Shown: positions 54,023-64,000 of the stretch, piece after piece
How positions within the stretch are numbered: position 1 is the first letter of the stretch
Layout of the letters: each line of letters opens with the position of its first letter
Origin: Actinomadura sp. NBRC 104412
Lineage (GTDB): Bacteria; Actinomycetota; Actinomycetes; Streptosporangiales; Streptosporangiaceae
Assembly: GCF_030269515.1 (NCBI RefSeq)
Contig: NZ_BSTM01000005.1
Coordinates: 164,357 to 228,356, forward strand
Length of the DNA stretch: 64,000 bases
Direction of reading: 5' to 3'
Notes under the pieces: generated by a model
Told to the model about the DNA's origin: nothing
Databases searched by the model: none
Seen by the model: the letters and a program-made list of their open reading frames with translations, nothing else
Made by a program: the position numbers and the translations under genes

Positions 54023-55987
54023 ATGACCGCTCGTGCGACCCTTCCCTACGGCTCCTGGCCCTCCCCCATATCCGCCGCCGACGTCGCTCGCGCCCGGCTG
54101 CGCCTCAGTTTTCCCACCGTCCATAACAGCGATGTGTGGTGGCAGGAGACCCGACCAGAGGAAGGCGGCCGGACCACGGTCATCCACCTGCAGGGCGGTC
54201 ACCGCACCGAGCTCCTGCAGGCGCCGTGGGACGCCCGCACCCGGGTCCATGAGTACGGGGGACGGTCCTATCTGCCCGTCCGCACCGGCGAGGGCTTTGC
54301 GATCGTGTTCTCCAACTACGAGGACCAGCGGTTGCATCGCCTTGACCCGGGCGACCCCAAGCCGCGCCCGCTGACCCCCGAGCCGGCTCTTCCCGGCGGG
54401 CTTCGCTATGCCGACTACACGCTTTCCCCGGACGGCTCCGAGGTGTGGTGCGTATGCGAGGGGCACACGCCTGACGGGATTCGCCGCGCCATTGTCGCCG
54501 TCCCCCTGGACGGCAGCGCCGCCGCTGACGCGTCCGCGATCCGTGAGCTCGTCACCGGCGCCGATTTCTACGCCTCCCCCACCCCGTCCCCCAGCGGCGG
54601 GCATCTGGCCTGGGTCCAGTGGAACCACCCGAGGATGCCCTGGGACGGCACGGAGATCCGTGTGGCCGCGCTGGAGAACGGGCAGGCCGTGGCGCCCCGC
54701 ACCGTCAAGGGCGGTCTCAACGAGTCGGCCCTGGCGCCCCTGTGGCGGGACGACAGCTCGCTTTACGTCATCTCCGACTGGCCCGGCTGGTGGAACATCT
54801 ACCAGGTCGGTCTCCACGGGGAGTCGCCGCAGGCCCTCTACCCGGCGGAGGAGGAGTTCGCCGGGCCGCTGTGGCAGTTGGGCGGCATGCCCTACGCGCT
54901 CCTTGAGGACGGCCGGCTCGCCGTGCTGCACGGGGAGGGCGACCAGCGCCTGGGCATCTACGACCCGGACACCCTGGAGCTGGTCGACCTGGAGGTCCCC
55001 TACGACGACTGGCAGTTGTCGTTGTCGGCGCACGGCTCCACCATCGTCGGCATAGCGGGGGGCATGACCGTCCCGCCGTCGGTTGTGCGCATCGACACCA
55101 CCACGGGACGCGTGGAGGGGCTGCGGCGTGAGCTGGCGGAGCTGCCCGACATCGCCTACCTGCCCAAGGCACGCGCGGAGCAGATCGAAGGCCCCTTCGG
55201 ACGTCCCGTCCACGCCAACATCTACCCGCCGTCCAACCCGGAGTACGCGGGGCGGGAAGGGGAGCTTCCTCCCTACGTGGTGTTCATCCACGGGGGGCCG
55301 ACGAGCCGCGCGTCGCGCACGTTGAGCTTGGAGCGTGCCTTCTTCACCAGCCGCGGCATCGGCGTCATCGACGTCAACTACGGCGGCTCCACCGGATACG
55401 GCCGCGCGTACCGGGAACGCCTGCGCCGCCAGTGGGGCGTGGTGGACGTCGAGGACGCCGTGGCCGCCGCCAAGGCGCTCGTCGACGGCGGCATCGCCGA
55501 CCCTGAGCGGCTCGCCATCCGCGGCGGCAGCGCGGGCGGATGGACGACCCTGGCGGCCATCACCACCACCGACGTGTTCAAGGCCGCCACGTCCTACTAC
55601 GGCATCAGCGACCTGAAGGGCTTCGCCGAGGCCACGCACGACTTCGAGTCGCGTTACCTGTTCGGGCTGATCGGCCCCCTGCCCGGGTTCGAGCGCGCCT
55701 ATGAGGAGCGTTCGCCGCTCAACCGCGCCGATGACACGTCCTGCCCCGTGCTGCTGTTGCAGGGCCTGGACGACCCGGTCGTCCCGCCGGACCAGTCCGA
55801 GCGGTTTGCGCTCGCGCTGGCGTCGAAGAAGACGCCGTACGCGTACCTGACGTTCCAGGGCGAAAGCCATGGGTTCCGGCGCGCCGACACCGTCATCGCC
55901 TGCCTGGAGGCGGAGCTCGCCTTCTACGGCCAGACGCTGGGCTTCAAGCCGCAGGGAGTGGACCCCATCGACCTCATCGTGGGCTGA
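54023..55987 (+). CDS. S9-family prolyl oligopeptidase-like peptidase
   Basis: About 654 aa from the ATG at 54023; an in-frame ATG at 54005 is possible. Residues up to about 400 form a beta-propeller-like region with repeated YTLSPDGSEVWC and SPSGGHLAWVQW blades. The alpha/beta-hydrolase domain has VVFIHGGPTSRA (oxyanion), the nucleophile RGGSAGGWTTLAA near residue 500, the Asp in LLQGLDDPVVPP and the His in QGESHGFR. S9C enzymes cleave short peptides, often acylated N-termini. No signal peptide, so cytosolic. The gene is monocistronic. Confidence 0.92.
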   Translation: MTARATLPYGSWPSPISAADVARARLRLSFPTVHNSDVWWQETRPEEGGRTTVIHLQGGHRTELLQAPWDARTRVHEYGGRSYLPVRTGEGFAIVFSNYEDQRLHRLDPGDPKPRPLTPEPALPGGLRYADYTLSPDGSEVWCVCEGHTPDGIRRAIVAVPLDGSAAADASAIRELVTGADFYASPTPSPSGGHLAWVQWNHPRMPWDGTEIRVAALENGQAVAPRTVKGGLNESALAPLWRDDSSLYVISDWPGWWNIYQVGLHGESPQALYPAEEEFAGPLWQLGGMPYALLEDGRLAVLHGEGDQRLGIYDPDTLELVDLEVPYDDWQLSLSAHGSTIVGIAGGMTVPPSVVRIDTTTGRVEGLRRELAELPDIAYLPKARAEQIEGPFGRPVHANIYPPSNPEYAGREGELPPYVVFIHGGPTSRASRTLSLERAFFTSRGIGVIDVNYGGSTGYGRAYRERLRRQWGVVDVEDAVAAAKALVDGGIADPERLAIRGGSAGGWTTLAAITTTDVFKAATSYYGISDLKGFAEATHDFESRYLFGLIGPLPGFERAYEERSPLNRADDTSCPVLLLQGLDDPVVPPDQSERFALALASKKTPYAYLTFQGESHGFRRADTVIACLEAELAFYGQTLGFKPQGVDPIDLIVG

Positions 55988-56026
55988 TCTCTCGCAGGGG
56001 CCTTCACGCGGTCGCGGAAGGCCGTG

Positions 56027-56044
56027 TGTCAGCCTAGGTTGACG
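56027..56044. promoter_or_regulatory. Upstream copy of an 18-bp palindromic operator
   Basis: TGTCAGCCTAGGTTGACG matches the palindrome at 56054 except for two bases. Its centre lies 27 bp from that of the second copy, or about 2.6 DNA turns. Confidence 0.75.
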
Positions 56045-56053
56045 CACCCGCCA

Positions 56054-56071
56054 TGTCAGCCTAGGCTGACA
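56054..56071. promoter_or_regulatory. Perfect 18-bp palindrome next to the HTH gene start
   Basis: TGTCAGCCTAGGCTGACA is a perfect palindrome ending 2 bp before the ATG of the small HTH gene. Together with the upstream copy it is very likely the binding site of that protein, controlling its own operon. Confidence 0.8.
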
Positions 56072-56073
56072 GC

Positions 56074-56289
56074 ATGACGACGATGACCGAACTCGCCCAG
56101 GCCGTGGACAGCCGCGATCCGGCCACGGGCCTGGGCGCCGTGGCCGCCCTGCGCCGGCTCGCCGACGAACTGGAAGCGCTCCACGTCGCGAACGCGCGTG
56201 CCCAAGGCTGGTCCTGGCAGGCCATAGCGTCCGCGCTGGGCGTGCGGCGCCAGTCCGTCCACAAGAAGCACGCGAGGCGCCTGGCATGA
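56074..56289 (+). CDS. Small helix-turn-helix DNA-binding protein
   Basis: A 71-aa protein. A long helix (AVAALRRLADELEALHVANA) that may dimerise is followed by a helix-turn-helix GWSWQAIASALGVRRQSVHK and a basic tail KHARRLA. Two copies of an 18-bp palindrome lie just upstream of its start, and the second would cover the ribosome-binding region, so autorepression is likely. Its stop overlaps the ATG of the Clp-N gene, so the two are made together. This pair is common in actinomycetes. Confidence 0.8.
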   Translation: MTTMTELAQAVDSRDPATGLGAVAALRRLADELEALHVANARAQGWSWQAIASALGVRRQSVHKKHARRLA

Positions 56290-56804
56290 TGACGCTCGCC
56301 TCGTTCGACCCGTCCGCGCGCCACGCCCTCATCCGCGCGGGCCTGCTCACCGAAGGCCCGACCCTGGGCACCCGCCCTCTGCTGCACGCACTACTCGAAG
56401 ACGGCCCCATAGCCGGGCTCGACCTCACCCCCGACTTCGCGGGGCGGTCCCAAAGGGACCTTCTCGCGACCCTGGGCATCGACGTCGACGACGTCCACCG
56501 GCGTGCGTCCGAGGCGACCTCCCTTCGCCTGGACGACCCGTCCCTGTGGAGACTGAGGCGTTCCCCCTTCCTCCCCTTGCGGGTGACGCTCACGGGCCCT
56601 GGGACACAGGTGACCCTCAACGAGGCCGCCCGCAAGACCCTGGAAGTCGCGCTGTGGGCCGCTCGCCGCCGTGGCCATCCCTCGGCGTCCCGTGAAGACC
56701 TTCTCTGGGGGCTGCTGGCCGACCGCGGCAACAAGGCGGTCCAGATTCTGCGCAGCCGCAACATCGACCTCCGCACGCTCTGGACCGCCCTCGGCGCCGC
56801 TTAG
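56286..56804 (+). CDS. Clp N-terminal-domain protein
   Basis: A 172-aa protein with two copies of the Clp repeat fold: SARHALIRAGLLTEGPTLGT near the start and LEVALWAARRRGHPSASRED then LLWGLLADRGNKAVQILRS near the end. Full-length ClpA/ClpC ATPases use this domain to receive substrates; here no AAA+ module follows, so it probably acts as an adaptor or ligand sensor. Being coupled to an HTH protein, it may modulate that repressor or deliver it to a protease. Its end overlaps the convergent next gene by 4 bp. Confidence 0.8.
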   Translation: MMTLASFDPSARHALIRAGLLTEGPTLGTRPLLHALLEDGPIAGLDLTPDFAGRSQRDLLATLGIDVDDVHRRASEATSLRLDDPSLWRLRRSPFLPLRVTLTGPGTQVTLNEAARKTLEVALWAARRRGHPSASREDLLWGLLADRGNKAVQILRSRNIDLRTLWTALGAA

Positions 56805-57139
56805 GAGACCATGTAGGAGTTGATGTCGAGCAGGGCGTGGTCGGGGCCGAAGTAGGAGATGGTGTCGCCCCCGGTGTTGTTGAGGAAGCCCGCCGTACGG
56901 CCGTTGTAGTAGGCGCCGGGACGGTTCGTCCCAGGACCCACGTACACCCGCAGCAGGCTGCCCGGCGGGATCGTGTAGCCGGCACCGATGGTGAGCAGGT
57001 TGCCCGCCTGGTCCCGCAGGTAGCCCCCGCCCACGGCGACCGTGCGGGACGTCGTGTTGCGCAGAACGACGTGTTCCCCCGTCTCGGGCTGCACGTCATC
57101 GCCGCCGGGGTCGGGGAACACGATCATTCCTCCGCTCAT
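56801..57139 (-). CDS. Lamin-tail-domain-like small protein
   Basis: A 112-aa beta-rich protein: GEHVVLRNTTSRTVAVGGGY, LRDQAGNLLTIGAGYTIPPG, SLLRVYVGPGT and FLNNTGGDTISYFGP follow the pattern of lamin-tail (LTD) domains, which form an Ig-like sandwich and often bind DNA or surfaces. There is no signal peptide, so unlike most LTD proteins it appears cytosolic. It stands alone between convergent and co-directional genes. Function unknown. Confidence 0.65.
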   Translation of the reverse strand: MSGGMIVFPDPGGDDVQPETGEHVVLRNTTSRTVAVGGGYLRDQAGNLLTIGAGYTIPPGSLLRVYVGPGTNRPGAYYNGRTAGFLNNTGGDTISYFGPDHALLDINSYMVS

Positions 57140-57240
57140 ATCGGAATGATCTTGACGTGCTCCGATGACCCGTTTCGGACGCGCACATGAACATCACAGG
57201 ACACACCCGCAACATCCCGGGCGGGTCGGCGACGGCGGGA

Positions 57241-58815
<1,575 letters not shown>

Positions 58816-59271
58816 GAGGCAGACCCTTCCTCGCCCGCGGGCCCCGCCGAGATCGGAGCCCTGCTCTGCGAGGATTTACCCGCGTTCGGCCGGACCGCCG
58901 CACGCCTGACAACGCCCCGCGGCGGGTACGCCACAGCGCCAGGACGGCGGTGAGCCGTACCCGGAGCCCGCGGCCCGTCCTCCACCGAGGTCGGCCAACG
59001 TCTGTCCTCTATGCCTCTCAGCTGCGCGAACGTGTTCGGTCGTATGGCAATCCGCAGTGCGCGGAGTAATTCCTCACTGCCGTAACGGTAAGCGGCACGG
59101 AGGTAATGAGCAAGCAAACCCCGGGCAATCCGGACTAACCCAACGGACGCGTGAGGAATCGCTTACCGCGCCCCAGGACGCCCCGACCTGGGACGTCCCA
59201 CGGTCAGAAGCACCACCGCCCCCCGTCGGACACCCCGTCACCTCCCGGCGTGTCGGCTCCCCGCCACGGGC
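58816..59271. other. 456-bp gap between recX and rny
   Basis: No convincing gene. A GCAGTG / CACTGC inverted repeat near 59054-59079 and a CCGTAACGG palindrome soon after stand out in a lower-GC patch (58990-59120) that may contain the rny promoter. Nothing else is seen. Confidence 0.4.
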
Positions 59272-60498
59272 TCACTCCAGATCGACCGCGTCGGGCAGAC
59301 CCTCCACGTCATCCCCCTCCGCCTCCAAGACCTCCCGGACGACCCGGTACGCCAGCCCGGGCGGGTAACCCTTGCGCGCCAGGACACCGACCAGCCGCCG
59401 CATCCGCTTGGCCGGCTCCACCCCCCGCGTCGATGCCGCCCTCCGCTCGATCAGCCGCCGCGCGGTCCGTTCCTCCTCGTCGGCGTCCAGACCCTCCACC
59501 GCGTCCCGGACGGTCTCCTCGGCCACCCCGCGCCGCCGCAGCTCCCCCGCCAGCGCCCGCCGCGCCAGCCCGCGCCCGGTGTGCCGCGACCGCACCCACG
59601 CCCGCGCGAACGCCTCGTCGTCGATCAGCCCGACATCGCTGAACCTGCCCAGCACCCGCTCGGCGACCTCGTCCGAGATCCCTTTCCGTCGCAGCGCGTC
59701 CTCCAACTGAGCCCGGGTACGCGGCGCCGCCCCGAGCAACCGCAGGCAGATCTCCCGAGCCCGCCCCTCCACGTCCCCGTCCGCCACCGCCCCACCCCGG
59801 CGCCGCGTCCGCCCGCCACTTCCCGCAACGCCTCCCGCTCCGCCATCCTTCGCGCCACGGCCGTCCCCCGAGGAAACGCCCTGGTCACCTTCCCAAGCAC
59901 TCCCCGCACCCACCCCAGCCTGCGGAACGCCCTCAGAGCGCCTCGCCCGCGAGCCGGGCGCGCCCGAACCCTCACCTGCCGACTCCCGCTCGTCCCCCGC
60001 CGTCCGACCACCGGACACGCGTCCCGAACGCTCGCCCCGCGAACGAACCCCTGGCGACGCACCACCCGCACGATCCTCAGAGGCGCCTGCCTCCGTCACG
60101 GAAGCGGGCTCACCCGTCCACGCCTTCCGAGCCCACTCAGCCCCGAAAGGACCACCCCGACCCGCCCCCTCCAACCCGTCCCAAGGAAACCCCCGTTCCC
60201 CCACCGACCCACTCTCCCCGGCATCGCTTGCACTGGCGCCCTCACCCGACCCGAACGGTCGCCCCCAAGCCGGCAGCACCTCCGCTCCGGACGACCCGGC
60301 CTCGCCGAGCCCGGCACCTCCCCCCAACCACGGGTTCGATGCCACCTCCCCAAACGCACCTGTTCCGCCCTCCGCCGACGACCCACCACGCACGGATGCC
60401 TCATCGACCACGGGTCGTTCACCCGGCACCGGAGACCACCGCACCCCGGCTCCCGGCTCCTTCCGCTCCTCTTCTTCCATGGACATCTCCTGAGGCAT
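59272..60498 (-). CDS. recX: Regulatory protein RecX with long low-complexity N-terminus
   Basis: A 408-aa frame. Residues about 245-405 are RecX: EICLRLLGAAPRTRAQLEDA, VLGRFSDVGLIDDEAFARAW, GRGLARRALAGELRRRGVAE and a late LARKGYPPGLAYRVVREVLE. RecX binds RecA filaments and limits or modulates recombinase activity. The first 240 residues are Gly/Glu/Ser/Arg-rich with no domain; typical RecX is 150-270 aa, so either the start is much further downstream or this genome has an unusual disordered extension. It lies 814 bp after recA on the same strand. Confidence 0.85.
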   Translation of the reverse strand: MPQEMSMEEEERKEPGAGVRWSPVPGERPVVDEASVRGGSSAEGGTGAFGEVASNPWLGGGAGLGEAGSSGAEVLPAWGRPFGSGEGASASDAGESGSVGERGFPWDGLEGAGRGGPFGAEWARKAWTGEPASVTEAGASEDRAGGASPGVRSRGERSGRVSGGRTAGDERESAGEGSGAPGSRARRSEGVPQAGVGAGSAWEGDQGVSSGDGRGAKDGGAGGVAGSGGRTRRRGGAVADGDVEGRAREICLRLLGAAPRTRAQLEDALRRKGISDEVAERVLGRFSDVGLIDDEAFARAWVRSRHTGRGLARRALAGELRRRGVAEETVRDAVEGLDADEEERTARRLIERRAASTRGVEPAKRMRRLVGVLARKGYPPGLAYRVVREVLEAEGDDVEGLPDAVDLE

Positions 60499-61312
60499 CT
60501 CCCTAGGTGTCTGGCCCGAGGCACTTCGGCGGCGAAGCCCACGGCACGGACATCCTGCGCTCGTTAAGCCTGTTCCATCGGGTGCGGCGCCTGCGATGCG
60601 CCCGGGCGAGGTCGGGCAGCCGGGAGCGGCGTGGGGACTCGGGTGGGCGCTGGTTGTCCGGGCGGGTCATGTGGGGCACGTGCCTGGACGGGGGCGCCGC
60701 CCGTGGGAGCGGCGGCGGCGCCAAAGGGGAAGGTCCGTGCACCGACCGGCCGGTGCCGGGTAGGGCGCCGCCGCCCTGCACACGAGATCATTCCCCAACC
60801 TCCGTCAAGAATCACCCTGATCGGGGGAATCCTCGTCAGGGAGTGACGTCACATGTAGGTTGCCGATCGGCCTCGGTCGCATCCACCTCCGGTGGTGGGT
60901 CGCCGTCGTGCCCTTCCCTGGCAACGCCCACACCCTTTGGACCGGGCGCCGTGGGCGAGGCCCGCCCCGGCTTTTGGGGTCGATGCGCTGCGGCCCTTGG
61001 ACGGACCTGCCCCCCGCGCCTCAGGCATGGACAGTGCGTCTTGGCCCGGATAGACCACCGCTGACCTCCGGGTGCCCGACCTTGCGTGGAAGGGTTGCAG
61101 CACCGCACCCGGTGGAACGGGCTGCCCAAGCGTAGACGGGCCGTCCGCGCGCCCCCGGCTTCGGAGACCTGTGTGCCTCCGGGCTCGACACCCGCCTCCT
61201 CGGACGCTCCTCGCTCCTGGGCTTCGTCGGCCCACGGGAGGGACGGGCCTGCGATCCCGGGGGCGGCCGGTCCGCGTCCTGGGCGGGTGTGCGGTTGCCG
61301 CCGGGGTGGTCG
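60499..61312. other. 814-bp recA-recX interval without a recognised gene
   Basis: In most actinobacteria recX follows recA within about 100 bp, so this spacing is large. Frames on both strands lack motifs and ribosome sites. The palindrome GTGACGTCAC is at 60843-60852. The segment may hold a separate recX promoter, a non-coding RNA, or a decayed insert; I see no evidence that decides. Confidence 0.4.
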
Positions 61313-62404
<1,092 letters not shown>

Positions 62405-62488
62405 GAGGTGATCGCCCCTTTGTCGTCTGTCCTTCGGTGTCGGAGGCGACGTTACGGGGCGCCACCGACAGTTCCCGACCCGACTTTA

Positions 62489-62504
62489 CCGAACATCCGT
62501 TCGA
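62489..62504 (-). promoter_or_regulatory. SOS (LexA) box of recA
   Basis: On the minus strand TCGAACGGATGTTCGG differs by one base from the actinobacterial consensus TCGAACnnnnGTTCGA. It lies 85 bp upstream of the recA start, the expected place for DNA-damage control. Confidence 0.85.
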
Positions 62505-62608
62505 TCATGGTCCGGGACACCGGATCCGCCGCGGATCCGGCCGCCGAATCTCCGTGCGCTCGGCATGGCGGACCCCGTAACCTGGCGCCGTCGACGGAGG
62601 GTTCCATC

Positions 62609-63469
62609 ATGACGCTGACCGTCCTTTTCTGCGTCGATCCGCTCAGCCCCCGGCGCGTTGACCCCCATTTCGCCCGCGAGGCCGCCGCCGTACGGGATCA
62701 TTACGGTGAGATCGCCCTGATCGACCACGAGGCGCTGCGGCGCGGTGACGCCGAGGCGGCGGTACGGGCCGTGCCCAGGGACCTCGGGCCCGTCTGGTAC
62801 CGCGGCTGGATGCTCACCAGCGCGGAGTACGCGGCGATGGCCGCTCTCCTGAAGAAGCGGGGCACGCTGCTGATGACGCATCCGGACGACTATCGGCGGG
62901 CGCACGAGCTGCCCGGCTGGCATGACACGTTCGCGGGTCTGACACCGCAGAGCGTGTGGCGGCCTCTGTCCCCCGGCCAGGACCCGGGTGACTTAGGGGA
63001 ACTGGTGCGTCCCCTGCGCGGCGGCCCCGGGGTGGTCAAGGACTACGTGAAGTCCCGCAAGCACGAGTGGGACGAGGCGTGCTTCGTCCCGGACGTGAAG
63101 AACCTGGCGTTACTGCGGGGCGTCGTGGCCAAGATGCTCGCGTTGCAGGACGAGTTCCTGGCCGGTGGCGTGGTCGTACGGGAGTACGAGCCGTACGACG
63201 GGGAGGGCGAGGCGCGCGTGTGGTGGGTGGACGGGGAGCCCGCTCTCATAGGTCCGCACCCCGACAGCCCTGAGGTCGAGCCCGAGCCCCGTGTGGACGC
63301 CGTGGCCCCCGCGGTGCGCACGCTCGGGTGCCGGTTCATCACCACCGACCTGGCGCGCAGGGACGACGGCGAGTGGCGCGTGGTCGAGGTGGGTGACGGC
63401 CAGGTCAGCGATCTGCCGTCCACGGTCGATCCCATGGACCTGTACGCGCATCTTCCGGTGCCCGATTGA
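62609..63469 (+). CDS. ATP-grasp domain protein (R2K-like)
   Basis: A 286-aa protein from the ATG at 62609, after GACGGAGG. It has VLFCVDPLSPRRVDPHFARE at the N-terminus, WYRGWMLTSAEYAAMAALL, PGVVKDYVKSRKHEWDEACF (a nucleotide-contacting Lys) and EWRVVEVGDGQVSDLPS (metal-binding residues). This matches the R2K group of ATP-grasp enzymes, thought to ligate amino acids or modify peptides or proteins in natural-product or conflict contexts. It shares the recA divergent intergenic region. Substrate unknown. Confidence 0.8.
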   Translation: MTLTVLFCVDPLSPRRVDPHFAREAAAVRDHYGEIALIDHEALRRGDAEAAVRAVPRDLGPVWYRGWMLTSAEYAAMAALLKKRGTLLMTHPDDYRRAHELPGWHDTFAGLTPQSVWRPLSPGQDPGDLGELVRPLRGGPGVVKDYVKSRKHEWDEACFVPDVKNLALLRGVVAKMLALQDEFLAGGVVVREYEPYDGEGEARVWWVDGEPALIGPHPDSPEVEPEPRVDAVAPAVRTLGCRFITTDLARRDDGEWRVVEVGDGQVSDLPSTVDPMDLYAHLPVPD

Positions 63470-63706
63470 GCCACCGGACGTCGATCACCATCATCGGGAC
63501 GGGACTGCGCCCACGAAGCCCTTTCGGCATGGGATGATCCAGAAGTTCGTCATTGGCGGGAACGAGGTCTTGGTCCCTTCCGTCCGAGGATCGACCACCT
63601 CTAAGCTATGGCTTCGCAACCGACCGTTCTCATTCCGTGAGCGCGCGGCGCCGCCCAGGGGCGATCGGCTGCCAGTGGCCTCGTTGCACAAAAGGACGTG
63701 TTCCCC

Positions 63707-64000
63707 TTGCCCCCTCAGCAGGACAAGCGCCGGCTCAGCTCGCGGGCTGTGAAGATCGGGATGGTCAGCGCCCTGTCGCTGACGGTGGCCGCATGCGGTT
63801 CCAAGACCACCACGGCGTGGTGCGTCGACCGGTACGCGCCGGCGGTAGGCAGGACCGCGGGCGGTTACAAGGTCGTCTCCGATGTGTTCTGCGACTCGCG
63901 AGACATCGAACGAGGCACCGTGTCCTATGGACGGTACTTCTGGTACTACGGCGGCAAGCGCGACTCCGACGGCTACGTCAGCGGTGGCAGCCGCTTCGGG
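63707..64000 (+). CDS. Putative lipoprotein (truncated by window end)
   Basis: 98 codons are visible from a TTG at 63707 preceded by AAAGGA; a GTG at 63755 would give a shorter signal. The signal sequence KIGMVSALSLTVAAC ends in a lipobox, so it is probably a membrane-anchored lipoprotein. The mature part starts GSKTTTAWCVDRYAP and contains VVSDVFCDSRDI and SYGRYFWYYGG. Two cysteines may form a disulfide. Family not recognised. Confidence 0.6.
   Translation, partial: MPPQQDKRRLSSRAVKIGMVSALSLTVAACGSKTTTAWCVDRYAPAVGRTAGGYKVVSDVFCDSRDIERGTVSYGRYFWYYGGKRDSDGYVSGGSRFG

Overview
The window is high-GC DNA (roughly 70% in most genes) with strong codon-position bias and GTG/TTG starts. It carries gene families typical of filamentous actinobacteria: an XRE-DUF5753 / DUF397 / HATPase cassette, a TPR-type XRE regulator beside a phosphotransferase, LexA-type SOS boxes and the miaB-miaA-dapF cluster. 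The best guess is an Actinomadura-like member of the Streptosporangiales. This rests on gene content only.

Layout. (1) 1-25.1 kb, almost all on the minus strand, is a class 1 DISARM anti-phage locus: drmD (SNF2 helicase), drmMI (adenine methylase), drmA (helicase), drmB (DUF1998) and the first 76 codons of what is probably drmC. It is not canonical. There are two full-length drmMI genes in the same orientation (6100-10125 and 17929-21972), and a 7.8-kb cassette lies between them. The cassette holds a frameshifted phosphoribosyltransferase gene, a shattered endonuclease/exonuclease/phosphatase gene, a small ORF, a two-repeat 126-aa protein, an XRE-TPR regulator, a GRDP-like protein, a phosphotransferase, a secreted-protein gene with a nonsense codon, and a WhiJ/BldB/AbaA-type cassette whose DUF397 gene is duplicated. 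The two methylases diverge most in a low-GC segment just after the NPPF motif, where the target recognition domain should lie. A decayed McrB-like gene (25.4-25.9 kb) marks the right edge of this defence island.

(2) 25.9-33.7 kb is core genome: comEC-comEA, degV, hutI and hflX. (3) 33.9-39.7 kb is a glyoxylate/glycolate operon in which GlcDEF would oxidise glycolate to glyoxylate and malate synthase would turn that into malate; an IclR-like palindrome precedes it. (4) 39.8-44.8 kb holds a membrane-anchored hypothetical protein, a divergent ABC-2-type membrane protein / TetR pair with two matching operators, and an orphan NarL-type sensor kinase followed by a 34-bp tandem repeat and three hairpins. 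(5) 45.2-49.8 kb is the conserved miaB - dioxygenase-like - miaA - dapF stretch. (6) 50.1-53.8 kb is a glutamate-type ABC importer, gluABCD, with a 16-bp-stem hairpin between gluB and gluC and a strong terminator. (7) 54-57.1 kb has an S9 peptidase, an HTH / Clp-N pair behind two copies of an 18-bp palindrome, and a lamin-tail-like protein. (8) 57.2-63.5 kb carries rny, recX with a long low-complexity N-terminus, recA with an SOS box, and an R2K-like ATP-grasp protein. The window ends inside a lipoprotein gene.

The observation most worth pursuing is the split DISARM locus with two methylases. Recombination between the drmMI copies would excise the cassette and restore a canonical five-gene operon with a chimeric methylase.
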